Shown piece by piece: positions 33,945 to 45,100 of a stretch of DNA of 60,000 nt (position 1 is its first letter; the number at the start of each line of letters is the position of its first letter). The stretch is from Diphasiastrum complanatum. Taxonomy: Eukaryota; Streptophyta; Lycopodiopsida; Lycopodiales; Lycopodiaceae. The position numbers and the translations under genes were made by a program. The notes beneath the pieces were generated by a model. The model was not told where the DNA came from. It was given only the letters and a program-made list of their open reading frames with translations, and did no database searches. The stretch spans positions 49,587,083-49,647,082 of the forward strand of contig CM055100.1 of the NCBI GenBank assembly GCA_029204225.1. The letters run 5' to 3'.

Positions 33945-34128
33945 ATGTTAAGTACGACGATGCTTGCCAGCCTATCTGGACCATCTCACAGCTATGTGTT
34001 GTTTCCAAGTATTTCACATATGCCTCCATCCAAGAGTCTCAACTAGCTAGCGTGGGGAGGATATCTGTATCCTTCCTTCCACCTCATGGCTCAAAGGTTG
34101 GTGACAGGTCCGTCCTACATCTGCTTAA

Positions 34129-34850
34129 TCACTTTGTGTAGCCGGGCCGGCAGACTGCAACTTTCGAGATAGCCTCTCGAAAGATGCGGGATGATGCCAT
34201 GATAAAGGGGAGGTTCAGGTCACAGAACATCTGTGCTATGGTCCTGGTGGCCTCTCTATGCTGCCCCTCTCTGAAAGATCTCGACATGAACATCTGTCTG
34301 TTGCCTCGGGATGTGGATGGACGGTGCGGATCTGGAGGTGGTGGCATAGGTGCAGGTGCGGAAGCGGAGGATGTGGACGGGCCATACAGATCTGACGGTG
34401 ATGGCAGAGGCATAGGTGTAGCAGTGGAGGTTGTGGATCCATGGGGAGTACTGGTGGAGGGGGTACAGGTGGCTGTGGCGGAGGCGGTGGCGGGTGCGGA
34501 TGCAGCGACGGTGGCGGGTGCGGATCCAATGGTGGGGGCGATGGCGCTGGGTGTACCAATGGCAGGGGCGATGGCAGTGGGTGCACCAGTGGAAATAGAG
34601 TCCGCGACATCTGTGGATGGCTCGCCGGGCTCAGCAACTGGCTCAGAATATGCCTGGAGAATGCAAGCCCTCTCCGCAGTGGCGACGGCCATACAAACGC
34701 CGATCCGTAAGGTCCCCCCGTGGGTTGGACTCGCAACCCCCCCAGATGTGCTCGAACCCGAGAGGCGTTCCCTGTGAATTGATCTCGACAAAAAGGGCAA
34801 CGCCACTTTTTGTCGGGCAAGAACTCCACCTCATCCCAAATGGGACGAGC
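34129..34850 (-). pseudogene. hAT transposase relic, N-terminal part (BED finger and linker)
   Basis: Minus-strand translation gives WDEVEFLPDKKWRCPFCRDQ and then SRVRAHLGG, the first part of a BED-type zinc finger. After a frame change, IGVCMAVATAERA completes it. A long Ala/Thr/Ser/Pro low-complexity linker follows, then a conserved block (REATRTIAQMFCDLNLPF, SRIFREAISKVAVCRPGYTK). In hAT transposases this block immediately precedes the DUF659 region. It ends in TGA near 34129. The matching DUF659 part is on the opposite strand from 35743, so the gene is split and inverted, or two hAT copies lie head to head. Confidence 0.75.

Positions 34851-34852
<2 letters not shown>

Positions 34853-34934
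<82 letters not shown>
34853..34934. repeat. Compound (CT)n(CA)n microsatellite
   Basis: About 23 CT units are followed by about 17 CA units. It abuts the N-terminal side of the BED-finger relic. Confidence 0.96.
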
Positions 34935-34938
<4 letters not shown>

Positions 34939-35091
34939 AGCACGCAAATCTAATATCTCTCTCACCCCAAACCCAAGCACCCTAAACTCTAAATCCTAAA
35001 CTCACACACACAAATCCTCTCTCTCTCTCTCACCCACACACGCACATCTGTATGCACACAAATCAACAATATCCACACACACAAACACCAT

Positions 35092-35206
<115 letters not shown>

Positions 35207-35276
35207 CCACCCTCTTTCTCTCCTCTCGGGCTTCTGCAGAACAGTCCCAACCCGCGCCTTTTTTTTTTTTTAAAAA

Positions 35277-35408
35277 ACGCGTCCGGCCCCCCGGACGCGT
35301 CCAATCAAAAAAAAAAAAAAAAAAGGACGCGTCCCACCCCATGTCCGGGGGTCGGACGCGTCTGGGTCCAGGCGTCGGACGCGGACGCGGGCATTCCGGC
35401 CCGGACCC
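35277..35408. repeat. GC-rich repeat with GGACGCGTCC palindromes
   Basis: A perfect hairpin, ACGCGTCCGG-CCCC-CCGGACGCGT, lies at about 35277-35300. GGACGCGTC or CGGACGCG words recur near 35323, 35353 and 35376. The block is framed by T12 and A18 homopolymers. Its composition is unlike the surrounding AT-rich DNA. It may be a subterminal binding region of the hAT element. Confidence 0.6.
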
Positions 35409-35742
35409 TCATGTCTGATATATATACACATATATACATATGTCATATATACAAGTCCTAGGAAAATCGCACCCTTAACCAGAAGAGCTTGTTTCATGAT
35501 TCCGCCTGCTCAATTTATTGAATCTGTAACTCTGAACTATCATGACCATTGTGCAATGCCTTAGTTGAAAACCTTGAGATCCAAAATCTACTGCCTCTAT
35601 CCAGACAGATCATGAGGTGGAATCCATTTGTTAGAAGAAATGTCTACTATATGGACTATGTACTGATTACATCCATGGTTGAGAGTGTATGTATCATTGT
35701 GTATTGCTTATTTGGGTTGGGCTGTGACCCAAATTGTGTCTC

Positions 35743-38255
35743 ATTCCAGTGTTGTCAAGTCTTAGTGGCATGTATGACCCACATAAATTACTTGACAACC
35801 GACGCACTACACGGCCCTTTGCTCCAGGACCGGGTTGCATCAGTCAAAGAGAGACAGGCCGCACTGCAGGAGGCTTGGGAAAGATACGACTGTTCCATCA
35901 TGGTTGATGGGTGGACTGATCGTCGTAGACGTCCACTCATCAATGTGATTGTTTCTAGTTGTTACGGTTCCATGTTCTTGCGCAGCATCGACGCCTCCGA
36001 GGCAGAGAGAGTGCACTCGGCCGAGTACATTTACGACATCATCCGCGCAGCGATAGAGGAGGTCGGGCCACAATGCGTTGTCCAGGTACAATTTTTTTTC
36101 ATTAGTTGTTTGGTCATTTACTGCTTAATGTTGATACAAAAGTTTTGTGTGGTTTTCGATTGATTGCAATGTGTTTCCAAGCTGTGCATTGATCATGTGA
36201 ACGTACCGCAAAAGGTTGTGACAGACAATGCGTCCAACTGCCTCGGTATGGGGGAGCTTCTTATGGCAGAGTACCCTTCCATTGTGTGGACTCCATGTGC
36301 TGCACACTCACTGGACCTCCTCCTGCATTCCATCGGGCGCTTGCCTTGGGTCAGTGAGATTCTCACGAGAACACTTGCGGTTGTGGACTTCGTCACATGC
36401 AAGCGTCGCATGACTGCCCTTTTCCGCACATTCAGCAGGTAATATGGTATTTATTTTTTGGCTCGTTCAAGATGCTTCTTTTTTTTTTGCTTGTTCCATG
36501 TGTGCCTCTCATTCCGTTTGTCAATGCAGGCTTGAGTTGAAGAAGCCCGCTCGCACCCGCTTCGCCTACCAGCCTACCAGTTCATCATGCTTGAGCGGCT
36601 ACACAAGCTGAAGGGTGATTTGCAGCACATGGCTACTTCTGCAAAGTTCACCGCCATGGACCTGTCCACGACCCTAGAGGGCTTGGCCTTCCACGACATC
36701 TTATTCATGGAGCCTTTTTGGGTGGATATGCAGCAGCTGATGGACGTCATGCGCCCCATCTACTCTGTTCTGAGGCTCGTTGATCGCGAGGGGTGCACAA
36801 TGGGCCTCATTTACGAGTTCATGGACCGCATTGGCGAGTCTCTCCAGCGTTCTGAGCTAGACCCTGCCAAGTATAACTTTTTTCCGTCTCACCATCCTTA
36901 CTTCCATTTCGCACTCTGTTTCGTCTTGCTACCGCAGCACGATGGTATGTAACTGTTGCCTCCACGTGGTTTGGTCCACAGGTTGGAGCCTATCAGGCGC
37001 TTGTGGCAGCGACGATGGGATAAGTTTCACCGGCCCATTCACAGTGTGGCCCACATACTACATCCGATGTTTCAGAGCGAGAGGCAGTACGACGATGCAG
37101 AGCTACGTGCAGACTGGTTCATACATCCGCCTCCTCAGCAGCGACACTGATATTCGCAGCAAGCTCGAGGTGCAGAGGCTCAGTTACATGTAAACTCTTG
37201 CTCTATCGTACGCTGTCGTTCATTCAATTTCCCTGCGCGGGGTCAAGATGTACTCACGCACATCGTTGATCAACTGCAGGCACTCTTTGGGGCTGTTCGG
37301 CGAGGACCTTGCACGTGTCCGAGAGAACAGGCTCTTGCCTGTATCATGGTGGGAGAGCTACGGCACTGGACAGCCAGACCTGAGGACGCTCACGCTCCGA
37401 GTCCTTTCACAGGTATGTTGTCTAATCTCATTCATCCAACCAGTTTTCGCATTTTCTCTACAAGGTCGGTACTCACTCGAGTGGTTGCCAATTAATGCAG
37501 GACTGTTCTGCTTGCGTGTGCGAGCGGAACTGGTTAGTGTTCAGCCTTGTTCACATGAACAAGCGGAACCATCTGACAACGAAGCGATGCAATGACTTGG
37601 TGTACTGCAACACCAACACCATGGTGGTTTGACGCATCACAAAGAGCATGAGGGCAGGAGGCACGCGCGCCCTACTCTTGCAGGTATATGTCTATGCTCT
37701 ATCGTTTGCTTTCGTATTAGTTTAAGACACTCAGTTTAATGCCCTCACGGTTGCTTCGGCTATTTTCATGAATGATTGACTTGTGCAGGTCAATCCCGAT
37801 GAGTGCTTGGTTGCAGCGGCCGATCATGAGCCTGAGCCAGAGGTTGATCCAGATGATGCCGCTCGGCGTGCTCTGTGGGGTGATCCTGAGGATGATGCCG
37901 ATGCCGATGAGACCACCCCCTCCCTGCTGACGTTCCGTTGTCCTCCTCTGATGATGAGCCCACATATGATTCAGACGAGATGGTTGACCTTGCAGGGGAT
38001 GGTCCATGTGCCCCACCCAGTACTCCCGCATCACACTCCCTTTCAGATGATGGCTGGTCAGAGTTTGCGAGGGAGACAAAGGCTGTTGTCCAGAGACAAA
38101 TAGCGCAGAGACGACTCAGAGCATCACAGGCAGGCAGTTCTTCCCAAACCCCCCCCCCCCCCCCATGGCAGAGGGAGACCCCGAGGCAAGAGTGTACCAT
38201 AGAGGGTTCCTTCCGGCAGACCCAGAGGCAGGCCAGCCAAGAGGGGACGCACTGA
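35743..38255 (+). pseudogene. hAT transposase relic, DUF659 to dimerisation region, several exons
   Basis: Exon limits follow GT-AG sites. The first exon, to 36085, carries WERYDCSIMVDGWTDRRRRP, the start of DUF659. The second, to 36438, carries VVTDNASNCLGMGELL and VWTPCAAHSLDLLL. The third starts at 36533 and has ARTRFAY, then a frameshift from an exact 8-bp tandem duplication (36564-36579), then MLERLHKLKGDLQHM. Near 36980-37160 are RRWDKFHRPIHSVAHILHP and another frameshift. Exon 37280-37412 (WWESYGTGQPDLRTLTLRVLSQ-like) and exon 37501-37630 (CERNWLVFSLVHMNKRNHL) form the C-terminal hAT dimerisation region. An acidic tail exon lies at 37789-38255. It is a cut-and-paste transposase relic. 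Confidence 0.83.
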
Positions 38256-38562
38256 TGATTTTTCTAGTCGTCTCTTGGCAGGCGTTGGCCCAGACTTAGA
38301 GGAGTCCTAGATGCCTCCAGACTCCCAGCCAAACTTTGTATTTGACACCCCTGCAGGTGCATCTGGCACGCAGAGGGATGATTTTTTTAGCACAGACTTG
38401 TAGATATTGATACACATTTTAGCATCATGTACAGTGGCATCAGATGAGATGCATATATTTTTTTACATTCTATTTGTGTCATGGCTAATTATCGTGGTTG
38501 CTTACAAATGGTTAGCTCTGTGAAATTTGAATGGTTAGTCAGAAATGGTTTGTTCCGTGCAA

Positions 38563-39005
<443 letters not shown>

Positions 39006-39759
39006 AATGGTCCAAGAATACAATCCACTGGTTCGTGAAGCGGGTACGAACCCAAGGGACCGAGCCTAGCTAGATTCGGGTATCGTCCGGTCAAAATGGC
39101 CGTTCGACGGGACAGAAACACAATTAGGTCAATAGAAATGGACTAGTTTTGCAGCTCTCCGTCTGACGATCCTGTTTCCCCAAACGGGATCTTCTTCAAG
39201 TGTCGTTCGTTTCGGCCAGCGGAAAACCTTGATAGGAACCTGTCGGAACAGATAAGACGAAAAAAGGACCGACCAAGAACCCAGAACATTCGTCCGAAGT
39301 TCGACGTTGAACATGGCTTCAAGGACACTTCGCGAAGGACGGGACCTAAAAACATTTGGAATCGAGAAAATGGCCCAGGAATACAGTCCACGGATTCGTG
39401 ATCCCGATACGAACTCAAAGGACCGAGCATGGCTCGATTCGAGTGTCGTTCAGTCAAAATAGCCCTTCGACGGGACAGAAACGCAATTAGATCAAGCGAA
39501 ATGGACTAGTTTTGCAGCTTTCCGTCCGGCGGTCCCGATTCTCCAAACGAGATCCGTTTCAGGTGTTGTCGTCTGTTTCGGCCAGCGGACAACCTCGATA
39601 GGAAGCTGTGGGAGCAGACGGGACGAGGACCGACCGGACGGACGGCTGGCCCAGTATGTCCTTCCGAAGTTTGACGTCAAACAGGGCTTCAGGGACACTT
39701 TGCCGAGATGGGATCTGAAAACATTCGGAATCGACAAAACGGTCCGGGATATACAGGCC
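39006..39759. repeat. Tandem repeat, about 365-bp unit, two copies plus the start of a third
   Basis: AATGGTCCAAGAATACA at 39006 recurs as AATGGCCCAGGAATACA at 39369 and AACGGTCCGGGATATACA at 39738, spacings of 363 and 369 bp. The whole unit is repeated, including CGACGGGACAGAAACRCAAT, TGGACTAGTTTTGCAGCT and TTTCGGCCAGCGGA. The copies differ by roughly a tenth or more of positions by eye. The unit has no coding capacity and a higher GC content than its surroundings. It is satellite-like, or the internal repeat of an unrecognised element. Confidence 0.85.
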
Positions 39760-40142
39760 TTACTGTTGATGAATAGCCTAGGATCACAATATAGATCAAG
39801 AATATAGCTTGAAGATGATAGTGATTTAGAGGGTGCATTTCTTCCACAAAGAATACACTAACTTTCACAAAGGTGATGATTGCAAGAATATGCAGTTGAA
39901 ATGCCTCTATGTCCGAGAGATTAGCTTGCCGCTTGGATGAGAGGAATCCATCTCACACCCTCAGAAAGTATAACAACTATTTTTAGTTGGCCTTATGTTC
40001 TAGACAAGTATATATAGAACATCACTTTGTTGTTTTGCTTTTAGTATTCTTTGCAATCTATTTAGTTTGTTTTAAAAGAAAAATTGTTTTTAGCTAACTA
40101 CTCATTGTAGTTGCCTCTTAATTTCAAATTTGGGATTTAGTT

Positions 40143-41219
40143 GACAAGTTCTTTGATAAATGGAAGAAGTTTGTAATGGAAGGACAAGTTGCAAAGGGTG
40201 TATCAACATCAAATAAGTTTCGCACTCATTCCAATCCCTGCAGATATGGGAATATCAAAATAACATGCAAAGAATTCTCCCACAAGATCATAGTAAGTGT
40301 CTTGTATAGGGTTCCAAATGGACAGTTGTATCTAGCCAAAATAAAGAAGGGTTTTCAAAGGTAATTTTAGCTTTTATGATTTTTACTTTTGTTATAGTTT
40401 TTTTTATCAACAAATTTTTTAGTATTATTGTTTTTTCAAACATGTTGTTTATAAAAGTTCAAGAGGCAATGCTTAAAGGCCTCAACTGTCAAAACTAGAA
40501 GAAGTGCCAATCTCTCTACCCAAACAACACCGAAGATGTGAGCTTTAATGTTTTTTTATTTCAGTAAGAGACATGGTGAGTTCACCTTCATTTTTTTAGG
40601 AGCTTTTGACAATTTTTGTTTAGCACCAGTTTGTGCATGAGCATGAGCATTTTTTTTGTTTTTTGTTTTCTTTTTCTCACAATTCATTTTCTTTTTCTTC
40701 TAATGAGTATGTTTTACGTAGGTCGGCACTCATCTTTCTTGAGTTATAATCATTTGTTATTTTCTGTTCTTAAGGATTTCAAATATTGCGTGATGTTAAC
40801 CATGTTGAGCATAAGTGATTGCTAGACATTTTTCATGTTTTACTCCTCATAGAGTAATGAAGATAGAAAGAGTGACCAACTTCTTGAGCAATTCAAAACC
40901 CATCTGCAAAAGGCCAAGGTAGAGAAGAGGAAGTGGGAGCTTCAACAAAGTGGAGATGTGTTTGTTGAAAGTGCTACATAAGACACTCACATTCTCAAAA
41001 TTTGTTGATGATCAAGCCTACTATTACACTATTCAACAAGGCGATGCAAAAGACAGTACTAAGTTTGTTGAAAGAAGATCTTACACACTTTGCATCGCAG
41101 GCATTTCTTATAAGTTCAAGCTAAGAGGGTCTCTAAATGATGAGAGACCCTTTAAATACACATGGGTCAAAGATGTGGTTGTTGATCTCGTGGAGGACAC
41201 TCTCTTTGGAAAATTGTGA
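40143..41219 (+). other. Unrecognised gene-like region (possible spliced relic)
   Basis: Three plus-strand stretches look more protein-like than chance. One is at about 40143-40362 (KWKKFVMEGQVAKG, NPCRYGNIKITCKEF, VLYRVPNGQLYLAKIKKGFQ). One is at about 40855-40970, rich in Lys/Glu (QLLEQFKTHLQKAKVEKRKW). The third is at 40950-41219 (FVDDQAYYYTIQQGDAKD, SYTLCIAGISYKFKLRG, WVKDVVVDLVEDTLFGKL, stop). Candidate splice sites lie between them, for example GGTAATTTT after 40361. I recognise no family. It may be a decayed host gene or a non-autonomous transposon cargo. Confidence 0.3.
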
Positions 41220-41613
41220 TATATCACTAAGTTGGTGTGCACAAGGCCCTACTTGAGGTTTGCAATGCTAGCATCGAGAGTGCCATTTGGTAAGCAGTGC
41301 TAGCATCAAGAATGTCATTTTGGTTAAGTTGTAATTTGATTTCACTTTTCAAATAAAATTGTGTTTATTTGTTACTCTTAACTAATGTTCTCAAATTATT
41401 ATAGGTTCAAACTAAATGTAAGAAATTCTGATGGTGTTCGCCTGTACAACACGGTAGAATATCTAACCATCGACTTTTTTCAACTAATAAAAAGAGGTCA
41501 ATGTTCCTTCCATTCTAGGCTGGGAGCTACAATGCTCAATTGAGATATTCTTATTTTTCATTATTGGCTGGGAACTTTTAAATGCAGCAAGAAGAAATTG
41601 CAGATTCGCTGTC

Positions 41614-42038
41614 TCACTCTTTCCTCGTAGTTTTGCTTTCATGTGCCTGCAATATGACCTTACGAATGTCCGATGCAGCCATGAAGCTCAAAAGCCGAAG
41701 AGGGAAAAACCCAACAGCTTCAAGCAAAGTCCGAAGAAATGAAGGTGGAGGCAAGAAACCACGAGATAATGTCACCAAATATGGGAAAATAGAAGATGAA
41801 GAGACAAGAAATGCTCCACTTTTCACAGCTGCAAGAGTGCAACGTGCTACACTCTCTGGAGAATCGGCACGATTACGATCATAAAGACTCAACTTTTTTA
41901 ACAGATCTTGTAGTTCACCTTTCCTTTCAACTGCAAAAACCCACAATGAGCGCAAATAAGACCTTCGGAAATTTTGTGTTAGGCTAGATTAATGATTTAG
42001 GACTTCATTTACTAGTCATGCTTTCACTCACGAACCAA

Positions 42039-42105
<67 letters not shown>

Positions 42106-45100
42106 TATTAAAAGAGAGAGGAGATATCTGTAAAAGTTTATAACAGTCTGTACAAAATTGTCGGATTTGCTAGAGAGTTATCTTGCTCTACCCATACGTT
42201 CGTGAAAATATCAAATGATCCATGTATCCCTCTTGGTTTATCGCAGGAACTTCATGTTACCTCTACTTGATGCTAAATAGTGTACAAATTAAGTTGGAAT
42301 TAGTAATGATACTGCATTTACTCAACTATCCAATCTGAAGCTTTCTCACTTACCATCATCCAACAAAGCAGTTTTCACAAAACCAGGACAAATGAGATTG
42401 ACATAGATATTGTACGGCAGTAACTCCAGTCGAAGACACTCTGCAAATCCCTTCAGAGCATATTTTGTAGCAGTATACACACTATTTCCATACAGCATAA
42501 ACTGCGTTCAGATATAGCACAAATTGCATCTAGTTAGGCACAGAATTTGAACAGGAATTATTAACTTCCCTTTCAAGCTATTGAGAAAGACAACAGCTTC
42601 AGTATGCTAGCTTGTAACTTATCATTGCTGGAAATCCCTTGTCTTCCCCTATTCTCTTTTTTCCGAAGAAGATTGAGTTCTACTCTGTTGAAAAAAGAGT
42701 TTCAAAGAGGAACATTTCTAGAAAGTTTCTAGTATCTACCAAGGAGGCAACGGATCCAATGATTGCAACAGATGATGGATGATCATAGCTCCGTTGTTTC
42801 ATGAGTGGAAGAGCTGCATGTATAGGATACATCGTACCCAGTAAGTTCGTATTCACGGTCATCTCCTGATCCTCTATGGGAACCTCATCAAAGTAGCCTC
42901 CACGAGTTACTCCTGCATTGCATATCAAGACATCGATAGGTTTCCATTTGAAAGATTCTTGGACAGCAGATGTAATGGATTCACGATGACTTACATCTGC
43001 AACCTGTCAAGCATATCAAAAGCTTTCAGGCTATCAAAAACACACAATTGTTTGCTATTACTCATAGTTATAACAAAGAAATCTATGGTCATAATCTCTT
43101 AAATGCATGTTCAGAAGAAAAGTCTAAATAGCATCCTGGTTTTTATCATCATGAAATTTTTGTAAATTATTGTGATGATCTAGATTCTACATGAATCCTA
43201 GGTATTCAAAGGCTAAAAGTTTAGAATCCTGCACATAAATCACTAGCCATAATATTTACTAATAAACAAATTATTTAATAAAAGTCAACATCCTACAAAG
43301 TATTTCTGAATCTGAAAGTTGTCAGTTCCATTCTTGGACAATGTCAATTTTCCTGAGAACTGATGCCATTCGAGTTGTGAAGAGAATTACCAGCCCCAAA
43401 CAATACTAATGATCATAGAATGGACCACATGCATTAGTGCCTACTTAATAAACCTGAACTAGTATCATGTAATAAAAGGATCTTGACAATTGAATACACA
43501 TCTCAAGATGGCCGTAGAGAATGGACTACCTATAAAAGGAACAAGATAGTACACATGAATGAAGAATGTTAGAATAGGGCCACTTCAATAAGTTCTAAGA
43601 TATATGTGCAATAATCCTAGAAGATAATATACCAATGTTGGTATAGAACATGTAAATAATGTTAGGGCAATGGTAGATCAGTTAGTTGGAGCTGATGCTG
43701 CTGTCACTAAGAAAGAAAGTGTCTTCGTACTTCTAGCTAGTATGCTGAAGACTTGTGATCAGACTGTAGCCTCCATTGCAAATCAAGTCAACTTCACTTT
43801 GGCAGATGTAACTGTGGCATCGATTCAAGAAGAGACACGAAGAAAGACCAGTGGAATTGAAGAACGTTTAGGAACTCCTGTTGCACTACTTGAATGTACA
43901 AAATAGAAGAAGTGGAATAATGATAAAGTAGTTTCCAATGAGTCAAAACGAGTGAGTTTCTACTGCAAAAAACCTAGCTATTTCATTTGTGATTGCAATA
44001 AGCTGGTGAAAGACGTCAAAAAGTCCAAGGAAAATAGTCTTTTTGCTTCAACAAAAATTGAGTATGAAGTATGTACTGAAGACCATTTTGAAGTGATGTC
44101 TGTGTGATATTGAACTCCAATGGGAGTGACGTCTGTGTGAAAAACAGTGTCATGTGGAAGCTGCTTGTGTGATAGACCTCTAAAGAACATTCGATTGTGT
44201 TAAGCGGTATATATGCAATAAGTGATAATAGCCTGTGTGCTTAGTATCTCATTGTAATCAAGATTTTATTCGGACAAATTCATGATCAAGTGAGAATGTT
44301 AAAATAAATGGATATTCCATGTAGGCATTAAATGTGGACCTTTGGTCCATAGCTAGACCGTGGTTAAGTTAGATTCAACTTTGTGTTTTTTCGTTTGTAA
44401 CGGTTCAACGAACCAACATCTTCTTCTTCGTTGTAATGAGCGATTGCTCTCACACGCATCCTTCAGTACATTGTGTTTAGTCATGCGCACTCTATCTCTC
44501 TATGTCTCTCACTTTGCCTGCTAGTGCCAAAATAATGACAATGAATGCGTAAAGGATTTGCTTGAAATATTCTCTCATGTTCCTAAAGATTCTCTCACAT
44601 TATCAAAGATATCGGATCTTGCAAAAATTGTCCGTCCTTAAAATATTATAAGTTTTTGGAGCCCGTGAATACAATGTTGCCCATAAGACATGGAACCTCA
44701 CATTATGAAATCTAAAAGTGAACTTACTATTTTATTTTTGCTTCATATGGAAATTGATATGAGATGACCTATTTTTTTGGCGTATTATGGAATCTAAAGT
44801 TTATAACTTTTTTTTACAAAACCTGTGTGTTCATAAAAGGGTTGTAAATAAATTTGAGAAGAGACTATGATTCATAAAAATGCACAAGTAAGACTCACAA
44901 AAAAATTTCAACCCATTAAAAGGGGTCTTTCTTGCATTGTTTACCCTTTGAAAAGATCTCTTAGTGATCTTTACACCCAATTCCATGTGGCATGACCTTT
45001 TAATTTTCTCTCAGCCTCTCATAGTGCCAAGGTCATTGAAAAGACCATTTGCCTAATAAATAAATGTTGAACAAATGGTGAAAATGAAAGAGGCTGTAAT

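Noticed and set aside
34184-34777. 197-codon Gly/Ala/Val-rich open frame on the plus strand
   Set aside because: It is the complement of the low-complexity linker of the minus-strand hAT relic; the conserved hAT motifs are on the minus strand.
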